Positions 46,812-56,756 of a stretch of DNA of 64,000 nucleotides are shown here, in pieces. Origin of the DNA: Rhizobiaceae bacterium (lineage in GTDB: Bacteria; Pseudomonadota; Alphaproteobacteria; Rhizobiales; Rhizobiaceae); contig JABABQ010000052.1 in the NCBI GenBank assembly GCA_014238155.1, positions 23,834 to 87,833 of the forward strand, read 5' to 3'. The position numbers and the translations under genes are program-made. The notes beneath the pieces are model-generated. The model saw only the letters and a list, made by a program, of their open reading frames with translations, did not search any database and was not told the origin of the DNA. The first letter of the stretch is position 1. Every line of letters begins with the position of its first letter.

Positions 46812-46845
46812 AAAAAAGGCCCCGAATTTATTTCGGAGCCTTTTT
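46812..46845 (-). terminator. Intrinsic terminator between rplO and secY
   Basis: On the minus strand GGCTCCGAA, loop ATAAA, TTCGGGGCC (9 bp, one G-T pair) followed by six T. It lies 10 bases after the rplO stop. The other strand also ends in five T, so it could work both ways. Confidence 0.9.
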
Positions 46846-46854
46846 CAATATTGA

Positions 46855-47343
46855 TTAGGCATCAGCCGCAGGAGCTTCTGCCGCAGGTTGCATCTTTACA
46901 GAGCCACCCGCCTTTTCAATGGCTTCAACAGCGCTTTTTGAGGCACCAGCTACTTCAAGGTTGAACTTGGTTTTTGCTTCGCTACCACCGAGGATGCGTA
47001 CACCGTCACGTTCGCGACGGATAACACCGGCCTCTTTAAGAGCAGCCGCATCAATGACCTTTTTCGCATCCAGGCGCTTTGCTTCAACAGCTTTTTCAAG
47101 ACGTGCGATAGACACTTCATTGAAATCAGATGTGAACTGAGCGTTTGAAAAGCCACGTTTTGGCAAACGACGGTAGATTGGCATCTGACCGCCCTCAAAA
47201 CCGTTGATGGAAACACCGGAGCGGGACTTCTGTCCTTTAACACCACGGCCACCAGTTTTACCTGTGCCGGAACCAATACCACGACCCACACGCTTGCGCG
47301 ATTGAGACGAACCCTGGTTGTCGGAAATACCATTAAGTTTCAT
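46855..47343 (-). CDS. rplO: 50S ribosomal protein L15
   Basis: 162 residues with the Gly/Arg-rich N-terminal extension ([19 protein letters not shown]) that threads into 23S rRNA, and an Ala/Pro-rich acidic C-terminus. Last gene of the spc unit as judged by the terminator just downstream. 16 bases after rpmD. Confidence 0.97.
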   Translation of the reverse strand: MKLNGISDNQGSSQSRKRVGRGIGSGTGKTGGRGVKGQKSRSGVSINGFEGGQMPIYRRLPKRGFSNAQFTSDFNEVSIARLEKAVEAKRLDAKKVIDAAALKEAGVIRRERDGVRILGGSEAKTKFNLEVAGASKSAVEAIEKAGGSVKMQPAAEAPAADA

Positions 47344-47359
47344 AACATTAACTCCGAGA

Positions 47360-47551
47360 TCAGGCTTCGTCGACGACGCGAACGAGGTGAGAAACCTTGC
47401 GGATCATGCCGCGTACAGAAGGCGTATCTTCCAGAGTACGACGACGGTTCATTTTGTTCAGGCCCAGGCCGATCAAGGTCTGCTGCTGGTCTTTAGGACG
47501 ACGCAGCGGCGAGCCGATTTGCTGGACGGTAACTGTCTTTTTGTCAGCCAT
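47360..47551 (-). CDS. rpmD: 50S ribosomal protein L30
   Basis: 63 residues with [24 protein letters not shown], the typical L30 core. Small two-layer protein of the large subunit; 11 bases after rpsE and 16 before rplO. Confidence 0.96.
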   Translation of the reverse strand: MADKKTVTVQQIGSPLRRPKDQQQTLIGLGLNKMNRRRTLEDTPSVRGMIRKVSHLVRVVDEA

Positions 47552-47562
47552 GTTCCGTTCCT

Positions 47563-48129
47563 TTACGCCTCATCCCCGACAAGATCGCGACGGCGTTCCT
47601 GCAAGGTTGAATATTTGATGCCACGCTGAGCTGCAATGTCCTTTGGGTGCATCTGATGTTTCAGAGCATCAAAGGTCGCACGAACCATGTTGTAAGGGTT
47701 CGACGAACCAAGCGATTTGGCAACAACATCAGACATACCAACGGTTTCGAATACCGCACGCATCGGACCACCGGCAATGATACCGGTTCCTGGAGGTGCT
47801 GAACGCAAAATCACTTTGCCGGCACCGTGCCGACCATTGACGTCATGGTGCAAAGTACGGCCATCGCGCAGCGGTACGAAAATCAAGTCGCGCTTAGCAG
47901 CTTCAGATGCTTTTCGGATTGCTTCAGGAACCTCACGGGCCTTGCCGTGTCCGAAGCCAACGCGACCTTTTTGGTCACCAACAACAACGAGCGCGGCAAA
48001 ACCGAAACGACGGCCACCTTTTACAACTTTTGCAACGCGGTTGATGTGAACGAGCTTGTCGACGAAACCATCATCTTCCTGCTCTTCACGGCGGTTGTTG
48101 CGTCCGCCTCTTTCGGGTTTCTGTGCCAT
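47563..48129 (-). CDS. rpsE: 30S ribosomal protein S5
   Basis: About 188 residues from the ATG at 48129 (AAGGAAC upstream); an upstream start at 48180 would add an unrelated 17 residues. Double-stranded RNA-binding fold with [11 protein letters not shown] and [12 protein letters not shown]. Contacts 16S helices near the decoding site. The gap to rplR is 141 bases, large for this operon, and holds a hairpin. Confidence 0.96.
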   Translation of the reverse strand: MAQKPERGGRNNRREEQEDDGFVDKLVHINRVAKVVKGGRRFGFAALVVVGDQKGRVGFGHGKAREVPEAIRKASEAAKRDLIFVPLRDGRTLHHDVNGRHGAGKVILRSAPPGTGIIAGGPMRAVFETVGMSDVVAKSLGSSNPYNMVRATFDALKHQMHPKDIAAQRGIKYSTLQERRRDLVGDEA

Positions 48130-48244
48130 ATCCTGTTCCTTATTATTTTCCGGTAGCACAAATATTAATCGACAATCCAATATCCACCCTGTGGCGGATT
48201 AAAACTATCGACGGTGATGGGGCTTAAACCCTCTTAACGCGAAA

Positions 48245-48260
48245 GGGCCGCAAACGGCCC
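48245..48260 (-). promoter_or_regulatory. GC-rich hairpin between rplR and rpsE
   Basis: GGGCCG, TTTG, CGGCCC then TTTCG on the minus strand, about 10 bases after the rplR stop. It resembles a weak terminator or attenuator. Confidence 0.45.
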
Positions 48261-48270
48261 CGACGCAATA

Positions 48271-48624
48271 TTAGAATTTCAAACCGCTTTCGCGGGCGGC
48301 ATCTGCCACAGCCTTGACGCGGCCATGAAAAAGAAATGGGCCGCGGTCAAAAACCACGTCCGTCACGCCAGCTTTCGCGGCGCGTTCAGCAACCAATTTG
48401 CCAACAGCAACGGCCGCATCGACATTGCCGCCATTGCCTTTTACTTCTTTGTCCAGCGTTGATGCCGCAGCCAGAGTGTGGCCCTTGGAATCATCAATAA
48501 TCTGAGCATAGATATTGGCGTTGGAACGATGAACGCTCAAACGATGACGATCGCCAGCAACCTTTTTCAAACTGCGGCGAACGCGTGCAGCGCGACGCTG
48601 CTTGGTAGAAAGTTTGTTTGCCAT
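48271..48624 (-). CDS. rplR: 50S ribosomal protein L18
   Basis: 117 residues with the 5S rRNA-binding L18 core ([41 protein letters not shown]). 6 bases after rplF, then followed by an unusually long gap to rpsE. Confidence 0.97.
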   Translation of the reverse strand: MANKLSTKQRRAARVRRSLKKVAGDRHRLSVHRSNANIYAQIIDDSKGHTLAAASTLDKEVKGNGGNVDAAVAVGKLVAERAAKAGVTDVVFDRGPFLFHGRVKAVADAARESGLKF

Positions 48625-48630
48625 GGTGTT

Positions 48631-49164
48631 TTACTTCTTCTTGCCTTCTTTGCGGAAGATAAATTCGTCCGCATATTTGACGCCCTTGCCCTTATAAGGC
48701 TCAGGTGGACGGTATGCCCGGATTTCAGCTGCGACCTGACCAACAACCTGTTTGTCATGGCCCGAAATCACGATTTCGGTTGGCTTTGTGCAAGCAATGG
48801 TCACACCAGCAGGTGGTGAATAGACCACTTCGTGGCTGAAGCCCAGCGACAACTGAACATTCTGGCCCTGCATGGCCGCACGATAACCAACGCCGTTGAT
48901 TACCAGAGTTTTCGAATAGCCATCTTTCACGCCGATGAAGATGTTATCGATCATCGTACGTGTCATGCCCCAAAACGAACGAGCCGCTTTGGTATTATCC
49001 TTTGGATTTACGGTGATAACACCTTCATCCATCTTAACCAGGACGTTATCGTTGACTACGAAAGTCAACTCGCCCTTTGGTCCTTTTGCGGTGACGGTCT
49101 GTCCGTCCAGCGATGCAGTAACACCTTCAGGTACGGTGACCGGCTTTTTACCAATGCGTGACAT
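48631..49164 (-). CDS. rplF: 50S ribosomal protein L6
   Basis: 177 residues starting MSRIGKKPV, two L6 domains, ending in [27 protein letters not shown] C-terminus. Binds near the sarcin-ricin loop. 73 bases after rpsH. Confidence 0.97.
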   Translation of the reverse strand: MSRIGKKPVTVPEGVTASLDGQTVTAKGPKGELTFVVNDNVLVKMDEGVITVNPKDNTKAARSFWGMTRTMIDNIFIGVKDGYSKTLVINGVGYRAAMQGQNVQLSLGFSHEVVYSPPAGVTIACTKPTEIVISGHDKQVVGQVAAEIRAYRPPEPYKGKGVKYADEFIFRKEGKKK

Positions 49165-49237
49165 TGTCTTCTCGCCTGTTCTTCATGCTCTAATCGTAGA
49201 GCGTTCAATTTGTTTCAATCCGTTGATCTGCTGACAA

Positions 49238-49636
49238 TCAGAAGATCTGGCAAAGCACTTCGCCACCAACATTCTGGTCACGGGCATCGTGATCTGCCAT
49301 CACACCTTTTGGTGTCGACAGGATCGAAATTCCGAGGCCGTTTGCAACGCGAGGCAGGCTTTTAACCGACGAATAAACGCGGCGGCCTGGCTTAGAAATA
49401 CGGGTGATTTCGCGGATAACCGGAGAATCGTCGAAATACTTCAACTCAATTTCCAGGTCGGCCTTGCCGTTATCATGGTCGGTGCGCGTATATCCGCGGA
49501 TATAGCCTTCAGCTTCAAGCACATCCAATACGCTCGCACGCAAATTGGAAGCAGGTGTGTTCACTTTGCCTTTGCCGCGCATCAAGCCATTTCGAATACG
49601 AGTCAGCATATCGCCGATAGGGTCATTCATAGACAT
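49238..49636 (-). CDS. rpsH: 30S ribosomal protein S8
   Basis: 132 residues beginning [17 protein letters not shown]; the ATG at 49636 has GGAAGG 9 bases upstream, another ATG lies at 49630. C-terminal half has the conserved STPKGVMAD loop. In E. coli S8 represses the spc operon by binding near rplE; no such site was identified here by eye. Confidence 0.96.
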   Translation of the reverse strand: MSMNDPIGDMLTRIRNGLMRGKGKVNTPASNLRASVLDVLEAEGYIRGYTRTDHDNGKADLEIELKYFDDSPVIREITRISKPGRRVYSSVKSLPRVANGLGISILSTPKGVMADHDARDQNVGGEVLCQIF

Positions 49637-49651
49637 AATCCAGATCCTTCC

Positions 49652-49957
49652 TTACCAGCTTGACTTGACGAGACCGGGAATGAGGCCCTTGGAGCCCAAT
49701 TCACGCAGCGCAATACGGGAGACGCCCAGTTTGCGGTAGTTACCGCGGGGACGGCCAGAAACCGAACACCGGTTACGGAGGCGAATTTTAGCGCCATTGC
49801 GCGGCAATTCAGCAATCGCCAGCTGGGCTTTAAAACGCTCTTCGATTGGCAATTCACGGTTTGAGATGATTGCTTTCAACTCAGCCCGTTTCTTTGCGTA
49901 TTTTTTAACAAGACGCTTCTTCTTGTTATTGTTTTCAATGGCAGAAACCTTAGCCAT
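49652..49957 (-). CDS. rpsN: 30S ribosomal protein S14
   Basis: 101 residues of the long, zinc-free S14 type: RNRCSVSGRPRGNYRKLGVSR without the CxxC pairs of the short form. 69 bases after rplE and 15 before rpsH. Confidence 0.97.
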   Translation of the reverse strand: MAKVSAIENNNKKKRLVKKYAKKRAELKAIISNRELPIEERFKAQLAIAELPRNGAKIRLRNRCSVSGRPRGNYRKLGVSRIALRELGSKGLIPGLVKSSW

Positions 49958-50026
49958 GTTTTTGTCCTTCTATTCGTTTGCCGTTACGACCGGGCACCAT
50001 GCCAGACCGCATCATTGGAAAATGCT

Positions 50027-50602
50027 TTAAGCAGCCTCTTCCTTTGGTGCGGGGAACGGGAAGTTGAATTCACGCAGCAATTCGCGTGCTTCGTCATCCG
50101 ATTCAGCCGTCGTACAGACGATGACGTCCATGCCCCAGATCTGATCTACTTTGTCGTAGTCGATTTCCGGAAACACGATGTGTTCTTTCACGCCCATAGC
50201 AAAATTGCCACGACCGTCAAAGCTTTTGGGATTCAGACCGCGGAAGTCACGTACGCGCGGTAGCGCGATGGTGACCAAACGATCCATAAATTCATACATT
50301 TGATTGCCACGCAGGGTAACCTTGGCACCCAGCGGCATTTCTTCACGAACTTTAAAACCGGCAATCGATTTTTTGGCTCGTGTAACCATGGCCTTTTGGC
50401 CAGCAATCAAAGTCAAATCCTCAGCAGCCACAGAGGCTTTTTTGGAGTCGGCGGTAGATTCGCCAATACCCATGTTGAGAACAATCTTTTCAACCCGTGG
50501 CATCTGCATTGGGTTTTTGTAACCGAACTTTTCCTGCATCGCTTTGCGGACATTATCAGTATAATGTTTTTTGAGCCGTGGCTCTTGAACAGAATTAGCC
50601 AT
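50027..50602 (-). CDS. rplE: 50S ribosomal protein L5
   Basis: 191 residues with the 5S rRNA-binding protein L5 core ([37 protein letters not shown]). Its start overlaps the end of rplX by 8 bases, so the two are translationally linked. Confidence 0.97.
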   Translation of the reverse strand: MANSVQEPRLKKHYTDNVRKAMQEKFGYKNPMQMPRVEKIVLNMGIGESTADSKKASVAAEDLTLIAGQKAMVTRAKKSIAGFKVREEMPLGAKVTLRGNQMYEFMDRLVTIALPRVRDFRGLNPKSFDGRGNFAMGVKEHIVFPEIDYDKVDQIWGMDVIVCTTAESDDEARELLREFNFPFPAPKEEAA

Positions 50603-50909
50603 CGATCAGGTCTCCTGAACGTTTGGCAAAACGAACATTTTTGCCATCGTCATTTTTCTTGATACCAACGCGGGTTGCCTTGCCATCCTTAGGATCAGCA
50701 AGTGCCAGGTTGGAGATATGAATTGATGCTTCCTTGGCGATGATACCGCCTTCGTTGGTCTGCGACTGCTTGGTGTGTTTCTTCACCATGTTAATGCCCT
50801 GCACCAGCACCCGGTCAGACTTGGTAATCATTTCAAGAACAGTGCCGCTACGACCCTTGTCCTTGCCGGTCAAAACGACAACGTTGTCGCCTTTTTTGAT
50901 CTTGTTCAT
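50595..50909 (-). CDS. rplX: 50S ribosomal protein L24
   Basis: 104 residues with the KOW motif near the N-terminus ([20 protein letters not shown]). An assembly initiator of the large subunit. 12 bases after rplN; 8-base overlap with rplE. Confidence 0.97.
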   Translation of the reverse strand: MNKIKKGDNVVVLTGKDKGRSGTVLEMITKSDRVLVQGINMVKKHTKQSQTNEGGIIAKEASIHISNLALADPKDGKATRVGIKKNDDGKNVRFAKRSGDLIDG

Positions 50910-50921
50910 AATTGCGCCCTC

Positions 50922-51290
50922 CTACAGCACTTCGGGTGCAAGTGAGATGATTTTCATGTGTCGCTTGGCTCGCAGCTCACGAGGTACTGGGCCGAAAATA
51001 CGGGTGCCAGTTGGCTCGCCCTTACCGTCAATGATAACGGCGGCATTGGTGTCAAAGCGGATGACACTGCCATCAGCACGCTGAATGTCTTTGGCAGTGC
51101 GCACAACAACGGCTTTTACAACGTCGCCTTTCTTAACGCGGCCGCGCGGAATGGCTTCTTTGACGGAAGCAACAATAATGTCGCCAACGCCCGCATACCG
51201 ACGCTTTGAGCCGCCAAGCACTTTGATGCACATGACACGGCGCGCGCCGGAATTGTCGGCAACGTCCAGGTTAGTTTGCATCTGAATCAT
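50922..51290 (-). CDS. rplN: 50S ribosomal protein L14
   Basis: 122 residues beginning [17 protein letters not shown] with the L14 barrel and the C-terminal FGPVPRELR. Sits at the subunit interface. Preceded by a 90-base gap after rpsQ, the point where the enteric S10 and spc operons divide; no clear terminator was found in this gap. Confidence 0.97.
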   Translation of the reverse strand: MIQMQTNLDVADNSGARRVMCIKVLGGSKRRYAGVGDIIVASVKEAIPRGRVKKGDVVKAVVVRTAKDIQRADGSVIRFDTNAAVIIDGKGEPTGTRIFGPVPRELRAKRHMKIISLAPEVL

Positions 51291-51380
51291 GGCTATTCTC
51301 TTCTATTATTTTGGGATCAGATCCCTTTGCCATCTGAGGATGTTGCCATCCCCGGCTCGGTCATTGCGAAGCCTGGCGCA

Positions 51381-51611
51381 CTAGGCGTCCAGAACAACCC
51401 AACATTTGTCTTTGGAAATTGGTTTGCTTTCCTGGATAGACACCAGATCGCCGACCTTTTTCAAATTGCCTTCGTCATGCGCCTTGTAGTTCTTGGAGCG
51501 ACGAACAACTTTCTTAAACAGCGGATGGTTAAAGCGGCGTTCCACTTTGACCACAACTGTCTTGTCGTTTTTATCTGAGACGACTTTGCCCTGCAGAATT
51601 CGTTTTGGCAT
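51381..51611 (-). CDS. rpsQ: 30S ribosomal protein S17
   Basis: 76 residues of OB fold: [21 protein letters not shown] and the conserved [13 protein letters not shown]. 24 bases after rpmC. Last gene of the classical S10 set. Confidence 0.97.
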   Translation of the reverse strand: MPKRILQGKVVSDKNDKTVVVKVERRFNHPLFKKVVRRSKNYKAHDEGNLKKVGDLVSIQESKPISKDKCWVVLDA

Positions 51612-51635
51612 TTTCTTCTTCCTTATCGCCCTGGC

Positions 51636-51839
51636 TTAAGAAGCAACGGCTTCAGCCTGCTTGACGCGGGCAATGGTTTGAATACGGGCAATGTCGCGGC
51701 GGATTTGACGCATACGTGCCGTGTTTTCCAACTGCCCGGTGGCACGCTGGAACCGCAGATTGAACTGCTCTTTCTTCAACTTGACCAGTTCGTCTTTCAT
51801 CTGGTCTTCGCTCAATGCGCGAATATCTGAGGGCTTCAT
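51636..51839 (-). CDS. rpmC: 50S ribosomal protein L29
   Basis: 67 residues, two-helix L29: [12 protein letters not shown] and [19 protein letters not shown]. Lies by the polypeptide exit tunnel. 46 bases after rplP. Confidence 0.96.
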   Translation of the reverse strand: MKPSDIRALSEDQMKDELVKLKKEQFNLRFQRATGQLENTARMRQIRRDIARIQTIARVKQAEAVAS

Positions 51840-51885
51840 TGCCTCAACCTTTCTCTGTCCTGCAATTCAGGGACTGAATTGCGGG

Positions 51886-52299
51886 TTAGTCCTGAATACG
51901 TTGAATGAACTTGCTTTTGACGGAAAGCTTCATAGCACCGAGGCGCAGAGCTTCACGAGCAACAGTTTCATTCACACCATCAATTTCAAACATGATCCGA
52001 CCTGGCGCGACGCGAGCTGCCCAATATTCGGGAGCTCCCTTACCTTTACCCATGCGAACTTCGGTCGGCTTCGACGAGATCGGCAGATCAGGGAAAATAC
52101 GAATCCACACACGGCCGGCACGTTTCATATGACGGGTTATCGCACGACGCGCAGCTTCAATCTGGCGTGCATTAATGCGATCCGGCTCAAGCGCTTTCAG
52201 GGCATACTGCCCGAAAGCTAGCGTGGTGCCACCCTTGGCGTTGCCATGAATGCGGCCTTTGTGGGCCTTGCGAAATTTTGTGCGTTTTGGCTGCAACAT
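51886..52299 (-). CDS. rplP: 50S ribosomal protein L16
   Basis: 137 residues beginning [16 protein letters not shown]. Contains the MRMGKGKG-like strand as [13 protein letters not shown], the peptidyl transferase-proximal loop that can carry a hydroxylated Arg. 30 bases after rpsC. Confidence 0.97.
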   Translation of the reverse strand: MLQPKRTKFRKAHKGRIHGNAKGGTTLAFGQYALKALEPDRINARQIEAARRAITRHMKRAGRVWIRIFPDLPISSKPTEVRMGKGKGAPEYWAARVAPGRIMFEIDGVNETVAREALRLGAMKLSVKSKFIQRIQD

Positions 52300-52329
52300 T
52301 GTTCTTATCCTTTACCAGCTGCGCATCAA

Positions 52330-53040
52330 TTAGTTGCGCGGTGGGCGACGGTTTCCACCACCACCACTTTCCTGGGATTCAATCGACCGGCGCTCGGAAG
52401 CCATTGGATCATGCTCAAGGATTTCGCCTTTGAAGATCCAGACTTTAACACCACAGATACCGTAAGCTGTTACAGCTTCGGCAACTCCGTAATCGATGTC
52501 AGCACGCAGTGTGTGCAACGGCACACGACCTTCACGATACCACTCCATGCGAGCAATCTCAGCACCGCCAAGACGACCACCACAATTGATGCGGATACCA
52601 CCAGCACCCAAACGGATGGCTGACTGAACTGCACGCTTCATGGCACGACGGAAAGCCACACGACGTTCAAGCTGCTGAGCGATCGACTGAGCAACAATTG
52701 TTGCATCGACTTCAGGTTTGCGGATTTCCAAAATGTTGAGGGTGACTTCACCTTCAGTCATGGTCTGGATTTTGCGCTTCAACTTTTCAATGTCGGCACC
52801 TTTTTTACCAATGATCAGGCCAGGACGACCGGAATGAATGGTAACACGGCATTTCTTGTGCGGACGTTCGATAACTACCTTCGAGATCGAAGCTGCCTTC
52901 AGCTCCGTCATCACGTAGTTGCGGATTTTAAGGTCCTGTTCGAGCAAACCAGAATAGTCAGCTTTGGTAGCAAACCAACGGGAATCCCACGTGCGGTTGA
53001 TCCCGAGACGCAGCCCGATTGGGTTAATCTTTTGACCCAT
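52330..53040 (-). CDS. rpsC: 30S ribosomal protein S3
   Basis: 236 residues; N-terminal KH domain with the [16 protein letters not shown] loop, C-terminal domain with [21 protein letters not shown]. The tail (about 215-236) is a Gly/Ser/Arg-rich extension. Its first base is shared with the rplV stop, implying coupled translation. Confidence 0.97.
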   Translation of the reverse strand: MGQKINPIGLRLGINRTWDSRWFATKADYSGLLEQDLKIRNYVMTELKAASISKVVIERPHKKCRVTIHSGRPGLIIGKKGADIEKLKRKIQTMTEGEVTLNILEIRKPEVDATIVAQSIAQQLERRVAFRRAMKRAVQSAIRLGAGGIRINCGGRLGGAEIARMEWYREGRVPLHTLRADIDYGVAEAVTAYGICGVKVWIFKGEILEHDPMASERRSIESQESGGGGNRRPPRN

Positions 53041-53426
53041 TACGCGGCCTCCTGCTCTTCAACTTCACGCACCACAATGGTCAGATGCGCAAATGGTTTT
53101 TGGATCCGGCTGGCTTTGCCGCGACCACGTGCCATGAAACGCTTCATGACGATGGAATGGCCAACATGGGCCTGCGCAACTACTAGACTATCAACATCCA
53201 GATCGTGGTTATTCTCAGCATTGGCGATGGCTGACTGCAGGCATTTGCGAACAGTTTCAGCGATGCGCTTGTTGGAGAACTCCAAATCGGACAGCGCCCG
53301 AGACGCTTTCTTACCACGGATCAACTGAGCCACCAGGTTCAGTTTCTGTGGTGATACCCGTATCATTTTGTGAACCGCTTTCGCCTCATTATCGGCGAGC
53401 TGACGCTCAAGCTTGGGCTTACCCAT
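53040..53426 (-). CDS. rplV: 50S ribosomal protein L22
   Basis: 128 residues with the exit-tunnel beta hairpin ([15 protein letters not shown]). 3 bases after rpsS, one-base overlap with rpsC. Confidence 0.97.
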   Translation of the reverse strand: MGKPKLERQLADNEAKAVHKMIRVSPQKLNLVAQLIRGKKASRALSDLEFSNKRIAETVRKCLQSAIANAENNHDLDVDSLVVAQAHVGHSIVMKRFMARGRGKASRIQKPFAHLTIVVREVEEQEAA

Positions 53427-53429
53427 GAC

Positions 53430-53708
53430 TTATTTCCTCTTCGCCTTTTTGTCGGCGCCGTGACCGTAATAGGTACGGGTCGGTGAATATTCACCCAGTT
53501 TCTGACCAACCATGTCTTCCGAGATGTTGACCGGGATGTGCTTGTGGCCGTTATAGACGCCAAATGTCAAACCGATGAACTGCGGCATGATTGTGGAGCG
53601 GCGGCTCCATGTCTTGATGACTTCGTTACGACCACCTTCGCGAACTTTATCTGCTTTTTTAAGCAGATATCCGTCGACAAATGGTCCTTTCCATACTGAA
53701 CGTGACAC
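53430..53708 (-). CDS. rpsS: 30S ribosomal protein S19
   Basis: 92 residues starting [16 protein letters not shown] with the conserved [13 protein letters not shown] and the C-terminal [13 protein letters not shown]. Head of the small subunit. 11 bases after rplB. Confidence 0.97.
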   Translation of the reverse strand: MSRSVWKGPFVDGYLLKKADKVREGGRNEVIKTWSRRSTIMPQFIGLTFGVYNGHKHIPVNISEDMVGQKLGEYSPTRTYYGHGADKKAKRK

Positions 53709-53719
53709 TGTCTTGTTCC

Positions 53720-54553
53720 TTATTTCTTACGCTGGTGGCGCGAACGCATGATGAATTTATCAGTGGTCTTGTTTGACCGGGTGCGTTTGCCTTTAGTTGG
53801 TTTACCCCAGGGGGTAACTGGATGACGACCACCGGATGTGCGACCTTCACCACCACCGTGCGGGTGATCGATCGGGTTCATTGCAACACCACGAACTTTC
53901 GGGCGATTGCCATACCAGCGGTTACGACCGGCTTTACCCATATTGGTGTTTGAGTTGTCCGGATTGGACACTGCACCAACTGTTGCCATGCAGGCACCGT
54001 GGATCAAACGCTGTTCGCCAGAGTTCAATCGAACAATCGCATAAACACCGTCACGACCAACCAGCTGAGCATAGGTGCCAGCCGAGCGTGCAATCTGGCC
54101 ACCTTTGGACGGTTTCATTTCCACATTGTGGATGATGGTACCGACGGGGATGGCTGACAAAGGCATCGCATTACCCGGCTTCACGTCCGCAGAAGCGGCA
54201 GCGATCACCTTGTCGCCTTCAGATATACGCTGAGGTGCCAGGATATATGCAAGTTCGCCGTCGTCATATTTGATCAATGCGATAAAGGCAGTGCGGTTTG
54301 GATCATATTCCAAACGCTCGACAGTTCCTTCAACATCGAATTTGCGACGCTTGAAATCAATCTTGCGGTAAGAACGCTTATGTCCGCCACCGATGCCGCG
54401 TGTGGTCAAACGACCTACATTGTTACGACCACCTGATTTGGACAGACCTTCAGTCAAAGTCTTGACTGGCTTGCCTTTCCACAGACCCTCGCGAGAAACG
54501 ATAACCAGCTGGCGTGTGCCAGGAGTCATCGGTCTGAATTTTTTCAAAGCCAT
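53720..54553 (-). CDS. rplB: 50S ribosomal protein L2
   Basis: 277 residues; core SH3/OB region and the C-terminal [28 protein letters not shown] loop with the conserved histidine near the peptidyl transferase centre. 4 bases after rplW. Confidence 0.97.
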   Translation of the reverse strand: MALKKFRPMTPGTRQLVIVSREGLWKGKPVKTLTEGLSKSGGRNNVGRLTTRGIGGGHKRSYRKIDFKRRKFDVEGTVERLEYDPNRTAFIALIKYDDGELAYILAPQRISEGDKVIAAASADVKPGNAMPLSAIPVGTIIHNVEMKPSKGGQIARSAGTYAQLVGRDGVYAIVRLNSGEQRLIHGACMATVGAVSNPDNSNTNMGKAGRNRWYGNRPKVRGVAMNPIDHPHGGGEGRTSGGRHPVTPWGKPTKGKRTRSNKTTDKFIMRSRHQRKK

Positions 54554-54557
54554 TGTA

Positions 54558-54851
54558 CTATAGACCCGTGGTTACATCGATTGCTTGACCTTCGGCCAGG
54601 GTCACGATTGCTTTTTTGACATCGCTCTGCTTGCCAAGATGTCCGCGGAAGCGCTTCAACTTACCTTTGCGAAGCACTGTGTTCACGGACTTCACCTTTA
54701 CACCAAATAGGCCTTCAACGGCGCGTTTGATTTCAGGTTTGGATGCATCGCGGGCGACGTTGAAAACAACCTGGTTCTGTTCAGAAGCCAATGTTGCTTT
54801 CTCGGTAATCACCGGAGAGACGATCACGTCATAGTTGCGGATATCACTCAT
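54558..54851 (-). CDS. rplW: 50S ribosomal protein L23
   Basis: 97 residues with [19 protein letters not shown] and the [10 protein letters not shown] strand. Docking site for trigger factor and SRP at the tunnel exit. Start overlaps the rplD stop by 4 bases. Confidence 0.97.
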   Translation of the reverse strand: MSDIRNYDVIVSPVITEKATLASEQNQVVFNVARDASKPEIKRAVEGLFGVKVKSVNTVLRKGKLKRFRGHLGKQSDVKKAIVTLAEGQAIDVTTGL

Positions 54852-55468
54852 TTGAAGCGCTCCTCAAGGGCATCAACAGCCGCCTTTGTTAGCACCAGAG
54901 TGTTGCGACGGATAATGTCATACACATTGATGCCTTGAACCGGCAGGACGTCGATATTAGGAATGTTCTGAGCGGCCAGCTTGAAGTTGGCATCCAGTTC
55001 TGAACCACCGATCATCAAAGCGTTCTCGATGCCCAGTTTTCCAATGTTGCTACGCAATGCAGCTGTTTTGGGATCCTTGGCAGCCAAATCATCCATGATC
55101 ATCAAAGAACCATCTTTGACCTTTGCTGAAAGCGCATGGCGCAGAGCCAGTGAACGAAACTTCTTGGTCAGGTCGTGCGAATGATCGCGGGACTGAGGAC
55201 CGTGGGCTTTACCACCACCACGGAACTGCGGGGCAGCCTGTGAGTGGTGACGAGCGCCGCCGGTGCCTTTCTGGCGATACATGCGAGCACCAGTCTTATC
55301 AACATCGGACCGACCTTTGGTTTGATGCGTTCCCTGACGTGCTTTTGCACGTTGGTAACGGACCATGCGGGCGATGATGTCGGCACGTGGCTCAAGACCG
55401 AAGATCGCATCGGAGACGGAGACCTTACCGGACTTCTTGCCAGCCATTGTTGTGACTTCAATATCCAT
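54848..55468 (-). CDS. rplD: 50S ribosomal protein L4
   Basis: 206 residues; the extended loop [21 protein letters not shown] reaches the tunnel. In E. coli L4 also represses the S10 operon through the leader RNA. Starts at the last base of the rplC stop and overlaps rplW by 4 bases. Confidence 0.97.
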   Translation of the reverse strand: MDIEVTTMAGKKSGKVSVSDAIFGLEPRADIIARMVRYQRAKARQGTHQTKGRSDVDKTGARMYRQKGTGGARHHSQAAPQFRGGGKAHGPQSRDHSHDLTKKFRSLALRHALSAKVKDGSLMIMDDLAAKDPKTAALRSNIGKLGIENALMIGGSELDANFKLAAQNIPNIDVLPVQGINVYDIIRRNTLVLTKAAVDALEERFK

Positions 55469-56190
55469 TATTCAGCACCTCCCTCAGCAGACGCCTCTGG
55501 CGCAGCAGCCTCGGCAGAAGCAATCAGACCTGCAGGCACTGGAGCACCTTCCGGCAAAGCCTTTTTGATAGCATCGCGAACCATGATCCATGAACCTTTG
55601 GAACCGGGAACAGCGCCCTTGATCATCAACAAGCCACGTTCAGCATCGGTTTTGACAACTTCAAGGTTCTGAGTGGTGACGCGGGTGGATCCCATGTGAC
55701 CAGCCATTTTCTTGCCCTTAAAAACCTTACCGGGATCCTGGCACTGACCGGTCGAACCATGCGAACGGTGAGATACCGACACACCGTGAGTCGCGCGAAG
55801 ACCGCCAAAATTATGGCGCTTCATGGCACCGGCAAAACCTTTACCAATGGACGTTCCCGTGACATCGACTTTTTGACCTTCGACAAAGTGTTCAGCGCTC
55901 AGCTGAGCACCAATGTCGATCATGTTGTCTTCCGACACGCGAAATTCAGCCAACTTGCGTTTTGGCTCAACTTTGGCAATGGCATAGTGACCACGCATCG
56001 GCTTGGATACGTTTTTCACTTTCGCCTTACCGGCTCCGAGTTGAACAGCTGTATAGCCGTTCTTCTCACTTGTGCGCTGAGAGACGACCTGGACATTCTC
56101 CATACGAAGAACTGTCACAGGAACGTTGACACCGGCATCTGTATAGATGCGTGTCATCCCAACTTTCTGTGCAATCACGCCTGAGCGCAT
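55468..56190 (-). CDS. rplC: 50S ribosomal protein L3
   Basis: 240 residues starting [20 protein letters not shown]. Contains the central extension [19 protein letters not shown] with the Gln methylation site context. The C-terminal 25 residues are an Ala/Glu-rich extension absent from E. coli L3. Preceded by a 147-base gap with hairpins. Confidence 0.97.
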   Translation of the reverse strand: MRSGVIAQKVGMTRIYTDAGVNVPVTVLRMENVQVVSQRTSEKNGYTAVQLGAGKAKVKNVSKPMRGHYAIAKVEPKRKLAEFRVSEDNMIDIGAQLSAEHFVEGQKVDVTGTSIGKGFAGAMKRHNFGGLRATHGVSVSHRSHGSTGQCQDPGKVFKGKKMAGHMGSTRVTTQNLEVVKTDAERGLLMIKGAVPGSKGSWIMVRDAIKKALPEGAPVPAGLIASAEAAAPEASAEGGAE

Positions 56191-56222
56191 TGTTCTGTTC
56201 CTTTAGCGTTACCGGACAGGAG

Positions 56223-56250
56223 GATCACTTCATTATAAAAGTGGGTGATC
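56223..56250 (-). promoter_or_regulatory. Hairpin upstream of rplC
   Basis: GATCA and TGATC form the outer stem, with CTT/AAG inside, about 33 bases before the rplC start in the 147-base rpsJ-rplC gap. Could shape rplC translation or RNA processing. Confidence 0.35.
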
Positions 56251-56337
56251 ACTGTCCCGCTTGTTTTTGTTTACACTCCGCGAACCTCAAGGGCCCCGAA
56301 GCTTGTTCTTTTTCGGCTGCTTACAGAAAAATTCTGC

Positions 56338-56646
56338 TTACAGTTTAATTTCAACGTCCACACCGGCAGCCAGGTCGAGCTTCATAAGAGCGTCAACTGT
56401 CTGAGGTGTTGGATCAACGATATCCAAAAGCCGCTTATGGGTGCGCATTTCAAACTGCTCCCGGCTCTTTTTATCGATGTGCGGCGAGCGGTTGACCGTG
56501 TAGCGCTCAATGCGCGTCGGCAGTGGCACCGGTCCGCGAACCTGAGCACCCGTCCGCTTGGCAGTCGAGACGATTTCCTTCGCCGACGTGTCAAGGATGC
56601 GGTGATCGAACGCTTTAAGGCGAATACGGATATTCTGGCCGTTCAT
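56338..56646 (-). CDS. rpsJ: 30S ribosomal protein S10 (NusE)
   Basis: 102 residues, standard S10 ([39 protein letters not shown]). Also acts in transcription antitermination with NusB. First gene of the S10 set; a terminator lies 62 bases upstream and a hairpin stands in its short leader. Confidence 0.97.
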   Translation of the reverse strand: MNGQNIRIRLKAFDHRILDTSAKEIVSTAKRTGAQVRGPVPLPTRIERYTVNRSPHIDKKSREQFEMRTHKRLLDIVDPTPQTVDALMKLDLAAGVDVEIKL

Positions 56647-56671
56647 GTCGCGTAGTCCTTAGGTCTGGTCC

Positions 56672-56690
56672 GCTTTCGATCGTCGAAAGC
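56672..56690 (-). promoter_or_regulatory. Hairpin in rpsJ leader
   Basis: GCTTTCG, five-base loop, CGAAAGC: perfect 7-bp stem 26 bases before the rpsJ start. Lies between the tuf terminator and rpsJ. Confidence 0.5.
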
Positions 56691-56705
56691 CTATGACCGT
56701 TCAAT

Positions 56706-56747
56706 TCAAAAATAAAATGCGTGGGAGAAGATTCCCTCTCCCACGCT
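56706..56747 (-). terminator. Intrinsic terminator after tuf
   Basis: On the minus strand GCGTGGGAGA, 8-base loop, TCTCCCACGC (10 bp, perfect), then ATTTTATTTTTG. It starts 9 bases after the tuf stop. Confidence 0.92.
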
Positions 56748-56756
56748 GCTTGTTAC

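Noticed and set aside
56223..56250. TATAAT-like hexamer upstream of rplC, considered as a promoter
   Set aside because: No acceptable -35 hexamer at 16-18 bases; the segment fits better as a hairpin.
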